Notes under the pieces: generated by a model
Database searches by the model: none
What the model saw: the letters and a program-made list of their open reading frames with translations, nothing else
Told to the model about the DNA's origin: nothing
From: Pristionchus mayeri
Lineage: Eukaryota > Nematoda > Chromadorea > Rhabditida > Neodiplogasteridae
Assembly: GCA_036245805.1 (NCBI GenBank)
Contig: BTRK01000002.1
Span: 29,071,067 to 29,135,066, forward strand
DNA length: 64,000 nucleotides
Direction: 5' to 3'
In this document: piece by piece, positions 1 to 11,318 of the stretch
How positions within the stretch are numbered: the stretch's first letter is position 1
Layout: each line of letters opens with the position of its first letter
Made by a program: the position numbers and the translations under genes

Positions 1-296
1 AATCGAGAGCTGTTGAATTGTGTTTCAACCCCCAACGTCCCGGGTCGCCCTCTTTGACAGTGAACAAACAACGCGTTGGCGAATAAACAACAAGTCGATT
101 AGCATTTTATACAACTAGTCGTTTATTGATTGCTCGTTCAAAACAACAATTCGTTCAAAAAATTGTCAACAAGTCGTTTGCTTTCGACACTCTAATGTAG
201 ACTGCATGCAGTTACAATGCATTACTTTGATCACACACATTCTGAACTTGCAGAAGCACCTTTGTGGTGTACGATAAATAAAACAAAAATAAATAA

Positions 297-1590
297 ATGA
301 CGTTCAAGATGTGGTGGGCGAGTCTCTGTCGTATCTGTATGTTCTTCGCCTCTGAAGTCGCACTGGCAGAATTCATCAACAGTTTCGTGCTGATGGTCGC
401 GTGGAGAAGGAAGATGGACGAGCACGCGGATCTACAGAATATGTATGGATAAATGATTGTTGGATGATCTATTTGGTATCTATTGAACTCTTCAAAATAC
501 GTCGCATAATTTACAAGTCGTGACAGAATGTGGTGTCGACGAGTATTGAAAATTGAATTACTCATATTTCTAGGCATCACCGTAATGAGCGTGAGTGAGA
601 TCGTACAATCGCTGTTGGAGTGCTGTACCATTACTGAGAGACCAATTTATTATAGAATTTATTTTATAGATTATAGAGATTATTTCAATTCGGTGTGGTC
701 GTAGCTCTTAGATTCTAAGATGTTTTTACAGATTCATCAAATTCATGATAATGTCTACGCACTCGTGCCGTTGGGGCCGATTGGATGGATAAGCCAGGGT
801 TACTGTTTCGAATTTCCGTTGAAACAGTCAGACTTCCAAATTTAAGAGGCACTGTGAAATATATCAGATCAAATTTACTCCTTTCCAACAAAATATAATG
901 CGGCTTCAGGAGAGTTCGCCACGCAGACTTTCATCTTCCTGCTGTGGATTCCGGCCTTGTGCATTCTACAGTACTTACATTTAGCGATCCGAAAGTGGAC
1001 CAATAATCTACGAATTTGAGAATTCGTATTAAAATCTTGCGAATACGAGCTGAAGATATCTTCTATTATCCACGAGATTGCTTTATACCGACTATCGGGT
1101 GATCGCCTATTCGATTAATTTGACATAGATATTATGATGTCGTAATCCACAGGCTGTTGAATTGTAATTTTAGACTAAAAAATTAGGCCCTTGACGTGCA
1201 TTAAGGAGTTGCGCACAGACGGTGAGAAGCTGATTAAAGCTACGCTCGCACTGCAGAGGAGATTCTGGAAGATGCATGTTCTTCAGTTAGATTACCATCA
1301 TGTTGATTCCTCACCGACATAATGCAAAACAGCAGCCTACATCTGAAAACAAACAGCAGTGTGATGTGAGGAATCGAAACACTCTTCCTTAAGGGGTTCG
1401 TTCCTCTGTGCGTACCTCGTGCTGCTCTTCTTCGGGAACATCATCGCAGGTGCAAAACGTATTATAATTACGAATGAACTGTTGTGAATATTGAGGGTCT
1501 GTAAAATCCTCTGAGCATTTCCACTTCGTTTCTGTTCAGGCACTAGCATGGAGCGTTCAACCGTCATCATGACTGCTGAGGTGTACGGGT
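297..1590 (+). pseudogene. Decayed 7TM chemoreceptor, paralogue of the genes at 21758 and 57443
   Basis: The blocks follow the exon order of the two intact paralogues. Exon 1 is near 297-447 (contains SLCRICMFFAS). Exon 2 is near 574-635 (ITVMSVSEIVQSLL), exon 3 near 732-798 (IHQIHDNVYALVPLG) and exon 4 near 909-995 (ATQTFIFLLWIPALCILQYL, lacking the Glu-Trp before IPA). Exon 9 is at 1206-1286, exactly 81 nt as in the paralogues. Exon 10 at 1394-1450 is 7 nt shorter and therefore out of frame, and exon 11 begins near 1540 (TSMERSTVIMT). The donors after exons 1, 2 and 3 are no longer GT, and exons 5 to 8 cannot be found. No functional receptor can be made. Confidence that this is a relic of the family is high; the edges are approximate. 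Confidence 0.85.
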
Positions 1591-1592
1591 GA

Positions 1593-2033
1593 AACTCATT
1601 TTTATGTTAATTTGTTCCGCTCAGTATACACACGAGAGAGCGATCAATATCATTTTCACATACGGAAACAATCTCGCCCTCATTCGTCCGTCCACCGAAG
1701 CAGAAAGTGGAATTCGTGCATTCGACTACCTAAGCCTAACACGAGGGCATCTACGAATGCAACGAATTGAACTCAATACCATGTGCTGTTTCAATGCTGT
1801 TTGAATTATTCTGAACCTCATCGCTTGAGATTGATTGCCGATATATAGAATCAGTATAGTCATAACGGTTTATCGACGGTAGTGCTAAATGTTTAACATA
1901 TGATTAGACGCGCGAAGAAGTCCTTCCAATCAGGAGCTCCAATTTAAAGAATGCCGTTCGCAACCTGCAATAAACATAGCAGAATTTTTATTTAAAAATA
2001 TATATTCGGTCATTTGTGCTGCATTCTACGAGA
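1593..2033. other. Intergenic, no gene seen
   Basis: Spacer between the receptor relic and the convergent small secreted-peptide gene. A 71-codon open frame at 1589-1804 has no recognisable motif and is not supported as a gene. AATAAA-like hexamers occur on both strands near 1970-1992, so the two units may share a 3' region. Confidence 0.4.
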
Positions 2034-2348
2034 CTAAAAGACTAAATAATAGCTGACTCCTCCGACGATAGGCACTGCTCCAAGCACTCCCTTCGTCGCG
2101 TCACCAACGGCCTTGGTCAACTGTGCCTAAAATACAGTTTTAAAGTCAGTTTCTGTACAGAAACGCCATTTAATTGACAATAAATTGTAGGGGTTTATTT
2201 TTCAAGAATGATAAGTCACCATAACATCTCCAACAACGGGCACGGCCTTCTCCATGCCAGTGACAGTATCGACCAGACCGGGAGCAGGAGCTGCTTCGGT
2301 GAGTGAGATGAAGATGAGAAAGAGAAGACAGATGCGGACAGATGCCAT
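2034..2348 (-). CDS. Small secreted peptide, two exons, about 73 aa
   Basis: Exon 1 is 2220-2348 (43 codons) and exon 2 is 2034-2126 (30 codons plus TAG), joined in phase 0 through a GTGACT donor and a TTTTAG acceptor. The product starts MASVRICLLFLIFIS, a classic signal peptide with cleavage likely after TEA-A near residue 21. The mature part is about 50 residues with no cysteines, and it holds two similar segments, AVPVVGDV and AVPIVGGV. An upstream in-frame ATG exists, but the start at 2348 places the signal peptide at the N-terminus. The family is not recognised. An extracellular or cuticle-associated peptide is plausible from the signal peptide and small residues, but the function is unknown. 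The exact frame match across the intron makes the model convincing. Confidence 0.7.
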
Positions 2349-3314
2349 ACTTCTGGATGGAAATGATTTAGGGTAGACTGAAGGAGAAGACAATGGAGAA
2401 TATGTATAACAAAAGACTCTCCAAAATATAATGACGATAAAATTGATATCCTGGATCCTAATCAGATTAATTCAATCATATTGGTGGCAACTCGTGTTTA
2501 TCCTTGTTATTTATACTCAATCAGTCAGGAAAAATTGGATTGTCCAGACTTGGTAAGTCGCCAGTGCAAACAGTGGCAGTGAAAACACGTACGATTCCCT
2601 AATACGGTCCTTGATCGACTATTCCATATCGAATATTATTCATGTTATAATCGATGATTATTCAGTGTGAACTTTAAATTTTGAAAAAAAATCCACAATT
2701 CAGTTCCGAATAGAGATTTCTAAATCGGAAAAGTATGTTACGGTTTACGATTCACTCCTCACGTGTTTTCAGTTTGGCTAGGTTTGCAATTAGTCCTCGT
2801 TTAACAATAGATTAACAACAAATTGATCGATTGGTCAGGATCGTTCGAGAAACGACACCATGATCTTCATTATTTACCCTCTTTCGCAACTCAACCGCTT
2901 TGTTGAGGCTGCTCAATGAAAGAAGGAGACACTAATTTCTAACTCAATTTTTCGCAATACTTGTGTTACTATTGAATGCATTCTTTGACGTAACTGTTTA
3001 TTTGTTTTGGTTCTAAAGCAGCAATTGTTAAATGTCTATGAAACTTGCTCACGTTCTTTATAATGGGCAACTTCGAACGGTGTATTTACACGGTAAATGT
3101 TCACATGTATTTAACGTGGGCGCAACAGTCGCTGTCCAAAACAAACATACTATCCCTATTCAATCTTGTTTGCTTTCTTCTGTGGTCAATAACTTGCAAG
3201 CAAACATGGCACCGCAGTTTTTAATGGAGATATGGCAGTTTTTTATTATGTTACATTGAATTCTCAGAATCATATTATAAACTACGGCAATTATTGTTTA
3301 CCATATGTAGAGGA
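2349..3314. other. Intergenic, no gene seen
   Basis: AT-rich spacer upstream of the secreted-peptide gene (its promoter must lie here) and downstream of the receptor at 3315. An isolated 75-codon frame at 3032-3259 has no domain, no splice partners and no paralogue in the window, so I do not call it. Confidence 0.4.
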
Positions 3315-4891
3315 TTAATGCAATCGGCAGAAGGTTCGTAAAAACTGCTTGCGTATCGAAGGTAAGGAGAGAGTGTAGACCATCCACTTAGAATAATCCA
3401 GGAGATTGCAGATTTTGGAGACGAGATTGTAGAGAAATATTTGCCCCAATCTAAAATGTTTACATTTGAGCAATATTCGATTGGACAAACTTACATTTCG
3501 CGAGAATTGAAGAATATCGTTGGTACAAGGAATGACAGGGAGAGTAGGAGGAAGGCGAATGCTATTCTCCGCTCGAATCTGTTCGGTTGGGACGGATTTG
3601 AAGATCCTTGCATAATCTAAAACATCACAATTTCATATTTTCGTTCTAATGAGTACTGTTACTCACAGTACTGTTACTCGCAACGGCGCTTCTCTCCGAT
3701 GGACCAGAAAAGGCTGGAATTTATTTCTGTGTATCGCTTCTAAAATCATTGCTTACTTGCTACCGTGCGTAGTCGCTTCTTTCGTATCATGTACACTTTC
3801 CGAATGATGAATGCATCGCAAAATATAACTGTGACGAGACAAATGGCCTGAATTTACACTTGATCAATATTTTTGACGAAATTTGTACCTGGAGAACAAG
3901 GCTCAGTTGCGAGAAAGTCCTTGAGCCGTCTTTGCGAAAATCGAAGCCCCAGTAGAATCCTTGGGTGAAGTATCTAGGAAAACCATTTGTATTTTTTTAT
4001 CTATGTAGAATATTATGTTTTTCACAGGTCTATAGAATCAACCAGCTGGTATTTCCAACAATTCCATTCATATTTGTAGTACTCACACGAAACCACAACA
4101 CGCCGTGAGAAGGGGAGCTGTGATTGCGAAACCTAACAAGAGGAAGCTGGCGACTGGAATGGAACTATCTCTACTCTGCACACTCTCTCGTTATTTTTGC
4201 GTCTGAAAGCATTCGCAAACACCTACTAACAAGCGACTGGCAACATGAATTGTACGATAATGCATAGCGACTATGCAATATCTATTCAGCGAAAACTACA
4301 TAGTCAGAAAATGTTCGGAATGAACTCGAACTCTCACCTATTCCGTGTGACATCTATTGCATTCTTTATCACCGAAATCGACATAGAGAAATGTCCGGGC
4401 TAAACACTCGAACGCTTACCTATGATGTAGGCTTGAAGAAGTGTGATGCGTCGAAAGATCAAGGGATAGTAAACACTGAGGAGATGAAGAAATGCCACGA
4501 TAACCAGAGCCAGCAATTCGGCAAAGAACCGAATGCATTGAGCCAACATGACGGCGAGGATCAGAAGAGGGCCTGACATGTTTGAGATAAGAGACAAAAT
4601 AATAACAAAGAAATATATTTTAATCTAGTCTGAAATTCACTTAATTTATATGATTTACTCATTAGCCCACCAAATATTTCTGCTCCAGCCAGCTCGCAGG
4701 GAAGGTCGTGGATTTCGGATATGATTATGCAAGATACATCGAGGAGCACAAGACTCCGAGTAATTGCGAATATCGGCGTGTTCTTGAGTTCGTGCACTTT
4801 ATGTAACTAGAAAATACATTCCTCTTGAATTCAGAATAATGTTTTACCACATAAACACACGCTATTCCAAGAAGAGCGACGACAATTACGG
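3315..4891 (-). CDS. 7TM G-protein-coupled receptor (rhodopsin-like serpentine receptor), 5' end not found
   Basis: Exons on the minus strand: 4848-4891, 4671-4806, 4420-4572, 4087-4132, 3889-3973, about 3757-3847, 3495-3616 and 3315-3450 (stop TAA at 3315-3317). TM1 is VIVVALLGIACVYV. After a 44-nt intron come the first loop HELKNTPIFAITRSL and TM2. TM3 ends with a DRY-like tail (HLLSVYYPLIFRR). A basic third loop (RKVYMIRKKRLRT) follows TM5. TM6 follows ERRIAFAFLLLS, and TM7 ends in the tail LPSIRKQFLRTF. This is the order of a class A-like nematode chemoreceptor, of the Srsx/Srw/Srx type rather than Str. The donor of the sixth exon is ambiguous. The first listed exon opens in phase 1 without ATG, so a short first exon is missing upstream, either beyond or lost at the palindrome at 4946-6267. 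Confidence 0.7.
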
Positions 4892-4945
4892 CTGAAATGT
4901 TTAATATAAAGTAAACAATGTAACTACACGTTCGTGGTTTCTTAA

Positions 4946-6267
4946 AGTACCCCTCCGGGGAAAAAAATTTCAAATTCGCGGGAAGTCCATGAACAGCATT
5001 ATCCTAGCGCGCAATTTCAAACAGTGCACTGTATCATACTGTATCCTGAATCAAGGGCTTCTGGCCAAGGGAAGTATTTCACGGTCATGGTCGATAATTG
5101 TTTCATGGTAGGTCAAGACTAGGTACCGTACCCAATCGATCGTACAGTACTCTCAGATACTGTAAACCCCTACCGTAACCCAGAATATCGAGAACTAACT
5201 TTATTTTCAAAAATTCAATATACCGTACCCAATCGCTCCTACAGTACCCATATCGTAGCCATGTGTACAGTACCCCTTGTTACCGTAATCCACACCACTG
5301 CGGTCAATCATAAACTGACTTTTTTCCAAAACATTTTTCATTTAGTTCATTATTGCTCTATTCCCTTACCCAATCGATAGTACAGTACCGCCAGATACCG
5401 TATACCACTACCGTAACCCCGATGATCACAAACTAACTTTATTTTTAAAAAGCCCTGGGACCGTGCCCCATCGATTATACAGTACCCAAGAAACTAACGT
5501 AACCCAGTTCCTTGGGTCAGATCCAGTTCCTTGGGCCAAACATTTTTCAAAAAATCCAAAATCGATTTAAAAATTATTTTAAAGTATCCTACCGTATATG
5601 TGATTATTGTATAATCATTTTATGATCAATTTTGGATTTTTGGAAAAATGTTTGAAATTTTTTGAAAAATGTTTGACCCAAGGAACTGGATCTGACCCAA
5701 GGAACTGGGTTACGGTAGTTACACGGGCTCTGTATAATCGATTGGGCACGGTCCCAGGGCTTTTTAAAAATAAAGTTAGTTTGTGATAATCGGGGTTACG
5801 GTAGTGGTATACGGTATCTGACGGTACTGTACTATCGATTGGGTACGGTATAGAGCAATAATGAACTAAATGAAAAATGTTTTGGAAAAAAGTCAGTTTA
5901 TGATTGACCGCAGTGGTGTGGATTACGGTAACAAGGGGTACTGTACACATGGCTACGGTATGGGTACTGTAGGACCGATTGGGTACGGTATATTGACTTT
6001 TTGAAAATAAAGTTAGTTCTCGATATTCTGGGTTACGGTAAGGGTATACAGTATCTAGGAGTACTGTACGATCGATTGGGTACGGTACCTAGTCTTGACC
6101 TACCATGAAACAATTATCGACCATGACCGTGAAATACTTCCATTGGCCAGAACCCCTTGATTCAGGATCTACAGTATGATACAGCGCACTGTTTGAAATT
6201 GCGCGCTAGGATATTGCTGTTCATGGACTTCCCGCGAATTTGAAATTTTTTTCCCCGGAGGGGTACT
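4946..6267. mobile_element. Fold-back (palindromic) TTAA element, 1.3 kb
   Basis: The right half is the reverse complement of the left half, centre near 5606. The ends are AGTACCCCTCCGGGG and its complement. They are flanked directly by TTAA at 4942-4945 and 6268-6271, the target duplication of piggyBac-type and other TTAA-specific transposases. The interior repeats a motif of the form TACCGTA-CCC-AATCGAT with TACAGTACC, also present in the elements near 24.2 and 30.5 kb. No transposase is encoded; the open frames inside are artefacts of the palindrome. It is a non-autonomous element lying 50 bp upstream of the first recognised exon of the receptor at 3315-4891. Confidence 0.85.
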
Positions 6268-6271
6268 TTAA

Positions 6272-7851
6272 TACATGCTAAATACGGATATAATGTGCAA
6301 AATAAAAAGATCGAGTCCTACATTTCGAACTCTAACTCAAAAAACCAACCATGCGAGGTTAGGAAAGTAGCCCATCCGAGGAAATTTGGATCAGGAACCA
6401 TGGAAAGTGGAGGTAAAGGAGTGGGAGTGTAAAAGTGTTGGAAACATGCGCTTTTTGCATTACATGATCTCCTGACCACATTCTCAGGAGGCACATGGGA
6501 ATGTGTAGTGTTCTTTTTGTTGTTCTATCTCGTTCAACAAGCAAACATGACTTCCGGGATTGGATAATTATTGACCCTTTGAACTTGATAAACTCAATTT
6601 GATAAACTGAAAAAATAGCTAGAAATCGAAACACATCTATCAGTCCTACACTATGTTCATCATGATCATTACGCGCCGTTCATAAATTATCACATTTCAA
6701 CATATTTAATATGTACATTTTCTTTCTTTTTCAAAATTATTGAGACTCTAGTTGTTTGCATAGCTTAGAACTTTAGAGTGATAGTTGATATATATGATAC
6801 GAGTATTCTTACGAGGGACTAGTACTCTCACTACAGTAGAAGTTTCGTGTCAATCGGCCTACTAGTGGCATAAGTGCATCCCCGAGAAAATAGTAATAAC
6901 CGATTCCGAGTTTTCTTATCAATGTGGGACATTAGTGCCCTGATTTTTTGAATTAAGCAAAGCTACAAATCAATTAACAACATATTTAGGATATGCATGC
7001 CCATTGCTATTGGTAGATACATGACAAGCAGATCTCTCTTTTATGTGGCTCATGAGAACGTCGGAAAGAGATGCAATTACTTGTGCATCTGACAGATCTT
7101 TCAACCGATTCAAATGCTCCACAACAAACGTCAGATCATTGATACTTTGGGATAATAATCATCTACGTCAATGCATCACCACCTTAAAATTAGAGACTGA
7201 TAGGTAAAGGTTGGACGGAATACGATTGATTCATTCAGTGGAGGCAATTAGCAGGGCCGCGGTTTCAACTGCTTCAGGTTAAAAAATCAGCCCTTCTAAA
7301 TATGCATAGCCGGCAACAAAATTTTGTAATTATAATATTCAATAATAGTTTATGTGCATTAGGGACTGGTTACCTAATCAAGAACCGGTCAACAAATCTT
7401 GATTTTTAAATAACTATGAAAGACATCGATCTGGCGACTTTATTAGTCCTTCCTAAAAATGGATATCCATTCGCTCCATTTCAACTGCTAAATTATGAAG
7501 TACTTGAGTACATGAGGCAAACAACCCAACAATGAAATTTGACTTATGCATGAGAGAAAGATAACACATCGAAAATTTTAAAATCTCTCTGAAAATGGAA
7601 TATTCAGTGTTTGAGAAATAGGTTTGGTTCTCCGGGCTTGTGGAATCGGGCACAATATTATTATGTAGTTCCGTTATGTGCTACAAATGTTCCGTTATGT
7701 GCTACAAATGTTCAAAGTTGGAGAGCTGAGTCACTCATAGTTTAAAATATGTAGTCAAACAAATGCTGCGCCGAGTCTATATGCGAAATAATCAGCTTTG
7801 AATAACTATAACAAAAATAACAAGTGATGCCAGTCAAATTAAATTGTACAT
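6272..7851. other. No gene recognised
   Basis: Spacer between two TTAA element clusters. The missing first exon of the receptor at 3315-4891 could lie here, but no short ATG exon with a matching phase stands out. Small open frames at 6359-6634 and 7453-7653 (minus) carry no motif. A short tandem repeat lies at 7668-7709. Confidence 0.4.
7668..7709. repeat. 21-bp tandem repeat, two copies
   Basis: The unit GTTCCGTTATGTGCTACAAA(T) occurs twice in perfect tandem. No function is evident. Confidence 0.8.
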
Positions 7852-7855
7852 TTAA

Positions 7856-8894
7856 GAGGCCGGATCGGTAAGACTCGACCATAATCGCCACCCCCCGGAC
7901 ACGATTCCTTAGGAATGAGATCCAGGCGACCATACTGTATGTGTGTGGACCCCTTGGCCTCAAGTATCACATAGCACCACCCCTGCTTCGGTCTTTGGGT
8001 TTCGCGTTTGTAAGAGATGATATGGTGCGGAATCATCGAAATTTGCATAAAAATAATGCGAAAAAGCGGAAAAAAATAGCGCGAAAAAAGTCGACACCGT
8101 CGATTTAGCATTTTTGGGCTATATATAATTAAGCATGAAGAAATGTAGGGGCATGTCTTTCACTATTTTTGCGCACTAGGTGGAGCATACTTTCATTCCT
8201 AGTAGTAGCTCGCCTGGGGTGAATTGAAAATATTAATTTTTAGACGCATAAATTTGCATGCAGACGAAATGGTGAATATCGATTTTTTTGGAACAACGAA
8301 ATCTTAGCTTTCTTGTACAAAATTAAATGTATTAATTATTTAAAATCTTTTTTCTACTAAAATCGCTACCTCTAAGCTTAATTGAAGGTAATGGTAATGA
8401 AAAACCTGTAATTGCACAACTCTCCGACACATTCGAGGCTCTGGGAGAGCAAAAGCGAGAAAATAATTCGAGCCCACTTGCAAGGGGTTCGGTACAGTTT
8501 TCATCGGGCTACATTTTAAGCATAGTGAGCGCATGCGTTTTTTTCATATGGTGGAGAAATGTGTCAAAATGCAAATTTTTCATATATGAAAATGATTTTA
8601 CAATCAATCGTGAATCGATCTGAGTGGTTAATTTTTGGTTATTGGTCATACCAAGTACTATGCAAAAGAGATTTTGAGCCCAGTTCATCGCGTTTAAAAA
8701 ATGTGAAATTTCGATTTTTCGACTTTGAGGCCTTGTATTTCCCTGTGCAAAAGTGAAATCGCGAAACCACGGGCTGTTTATGTTACATGGGGCCAAGGGG
8801 TGTACATACACCAAGTATGGAAGCCCTGTCCTTATTCCGGCGGCGCCGTGTCCGGGGAGGACCGGATATGGTCGAATCTTACCGATCCGATCTC
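7856..8894. mobile_element. Chimeric non-autonomous TTAA element (A)
   Basis: Flanked by TTAA at 7852-7855 and 8895-8898. The first 140 bp (7856 to about 7995) match the left end of element B at 8899. At the trinucleotide TTTG the sequence switches to a copy of the right terminal repeat of the large element C, so 7995-8894 closely matches about 18720-19619 in the same orientation. It therefore has one end of each family: a deletion or recombination derivative without coding capacity. The ORFs seen here recur in the C terminal repeats and are not genes. Confidence 0.8.
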
Positions 8895-8898
8895 TTAA

Positions 8899-11314
8899 GA
8901 GACCGGATCGGTAAGAATGGACCACCCCCCGGACACGATTCCTTAGGAATGAGATCCAGGCGGCCATACTGTATGTGTGTGGACCCCTTGGCCTCAAGTA
9001 TCACATAGCACCACCAAATACCTGCTTCGGTCTTTGAGGCGTCAATTATTGGGTCGGAAATTTGAAAAATCGAAAATTCATATTTCCTAAACGCGATAAG
9101 CTAGGCTCAAAATCTCTTCAGCATTGCACTAGGTATTTCCAATAACGAAAACTAAATAATTGAAATCGATTCCAAGTCGACTGTAAAATAGATTTCGTAC
9201 ATAAAATTTCGGTTTTTCTGCTCTAACTTTTGAATTTTACAATAGCGCACATTCTAACTATGCTTACATTGTAGCCCAATGAATTCTGCTTCGAATGGTA
9301 CCAAAGAGAATTCACACCGACGTTCCCGCCATTGTCTCCCAGAGCGAAATTTCCTTCGCATTCCTACCGAAATTGAGGTATTGCCACAAAATGCTAACTC
9401 AGATAAATACAAATTGTTTAAAATGATGATACGAGAACGTATACACAAAATTAAGAACTAAAATCCAGGGTTTGCTTTATTTTGAAAATCTCGATTTTCA
9501 CACCCTCGACTGGTGCTCAATTTGCACATTCAAAACTTAGAAATTTCAGCTTCCCTGAGGCCTGCACTGCATGTAAGTTGAAGTAGGCCAGTATCATGCC
9601 AAGATAAGGTAAACCAAAGATCTATAGAAATTTGTTTGCCCAAAAAATTTGCGCCTGAAAAATGAAAAATCGATGGTGGTGACGAAAATTTTTGATCAGA
9701 TTTTCAAGCATTTGGACTATAGTTAGTCAAGTTAGATCCAAATTATCCCAATCGTGCAAAAATATTCTTAAAAAAGCTATTAAAAAAGTTTTTGAAAAAA
9801 TGTGTTTCACATCTTCGATTTTAGCATTTTTACATGGTGAAAATTTGCAAATATTACCTCGCATATCCATGCTGAGTTGGATATATCGAAAGTAGAGCTT
9901 CGTAAGAGCTATTTTTTAAATAAGATGATCCAGTGTATCGCTAGATTCCGCTGATACGTTCTTTCGTATTTAAGAGAAATGGAGATTGGTGAGAGATGGA
10001 AGCATGAGAATCTCAGATATATGCATGTATATAAATCGCAATTGGTCGATGTATAATGCAATTTCATGGTTTGCTTCCAAAAATCCCTATATTTACCACC
10101 TACCTTTGCAATTTGAGAATTATCAATGTAATTATTTTCGAGGATTTTGATAATTTCAATTTTCGAAATTAAGAAGGAAATATATTGACGATTTGCATTT
10201 AAATGTTTCCCTGGTTCATACTCGCAAATTCATAATGAAATTAGTTTGATTTACATGCATATATCTGAGATTCTCATGCTTCCATCTCTCACCAATCTCC
10301 ATTTCTCTTAAATACGAAAGAACGTATCAGCGGAATCTAGCGATACACTGGATCATCTTATTTAAAAAATAGCTCTTACGAAGCTCTACTTTCGATATAT
10401 CCAACTCAGCATGGATATGCGAGGTAATATTTGCAAATTTTCACCATGTAAAAACGATAAAATCGAAGATGTGAACCACATTTTTTCAAAAACTTTTTTA
10501 ATAGCTTTTTTAAGAATATTTTTGTACGATTGGGATAATTTGGATCTAACTTGACTAACTATAGTCCAAATGCTTGAAAATCTGATCAAAAATGTTCGTC
10601 ACCACCATCGATTTTTCATTTTCGGGCGCAAATTTTTTGGGCAAACAAATTTCTATAGATCTTTGGTTTACCTTATCTTGGCATGATACTGGCCTACTTC
10701 AACTTACATGCAGTGCAGGCCTCAGGGAAGCTGAAATTTCTAAGTTTTGAATGTGCAAATTGAGCACCAGTCAAGGGTGTGAAAATCGAGATTTTCAAAA
10801 TAAAGCAAACCCTGGATTTTAGTTCTTAATTATGCGTATACGTTCTCGTAGCATCATTTTAAACAATTTGTATTTATCTGAGTTAGCATTTTGTGGCAAT
10901 AGCTCAATTTAGGTAGGAATGCGAAGGAAATTTCGCTCTGTGAGACAATGGCGGGAACGTCGGTGTGAATTCTCTTTCGTACCATTCGAAGCAGAATTCA
11001 TTGGGCTAGAATTCACGAAATCTATTTTACAGTCGAGTCGGAATCTATTTCAATTATTTATTTTTCGTTATTGGAAATACCTAGTGCAATGCTGAAGAGA
11101 TTTTGAGCCTAGCTTATCGCGTTTAGGAAATATGAATTTTCGATTTTTCAAATTTCCGACCCAATAATTGACGCCTCAAAGACCGAAGCAGGTATTTGGT
11201 GGTGCTATGTGATACTTGAGGCCAAGGGGTCCACACACATACAGTATGGCCGCCTGGATCTCATTCCTAAGGAATCGTGTCCGGGGGGTGGTCCATTCTT
11301 ACCGATCCGGTCTC
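8899..11314. mobile_element. Palindromic non-autonomous TTAA element (B), 2.4 kb
   Basis: The ends GAGACCGGATCGGTAAGAAT and its complement sit next to TTAA at 8895-8898 and 11315-11318. The arms run from 8899 to about 10031 and from about 10253 to 11314, with a spacer of about 220 bp. The right arm lacks roughly 70 bp that are present near 9185-9270 in the left arm, so the two arms are not perfectly homogenised. It has the same terminal motif as elements A and C and is probably mobilised by the same transposase. No coding sequence is supported. Confidence 0.85.
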
Positions 11315-11318
11315 TTAA

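Noticed and set aside
5615..5950. 111-codon frame inside the palindrome at 4946-6267
   Set aside because: Produced by the TACCGTA/AATCGAT repeats; no complexity expected of a protein.
8509..8997. 162-codon frame on the minus strand, repeated at 11216-11704
   Set aside because: It spans a TTAA junction between transposon ends and is created by inverted repeat copies; no domain.
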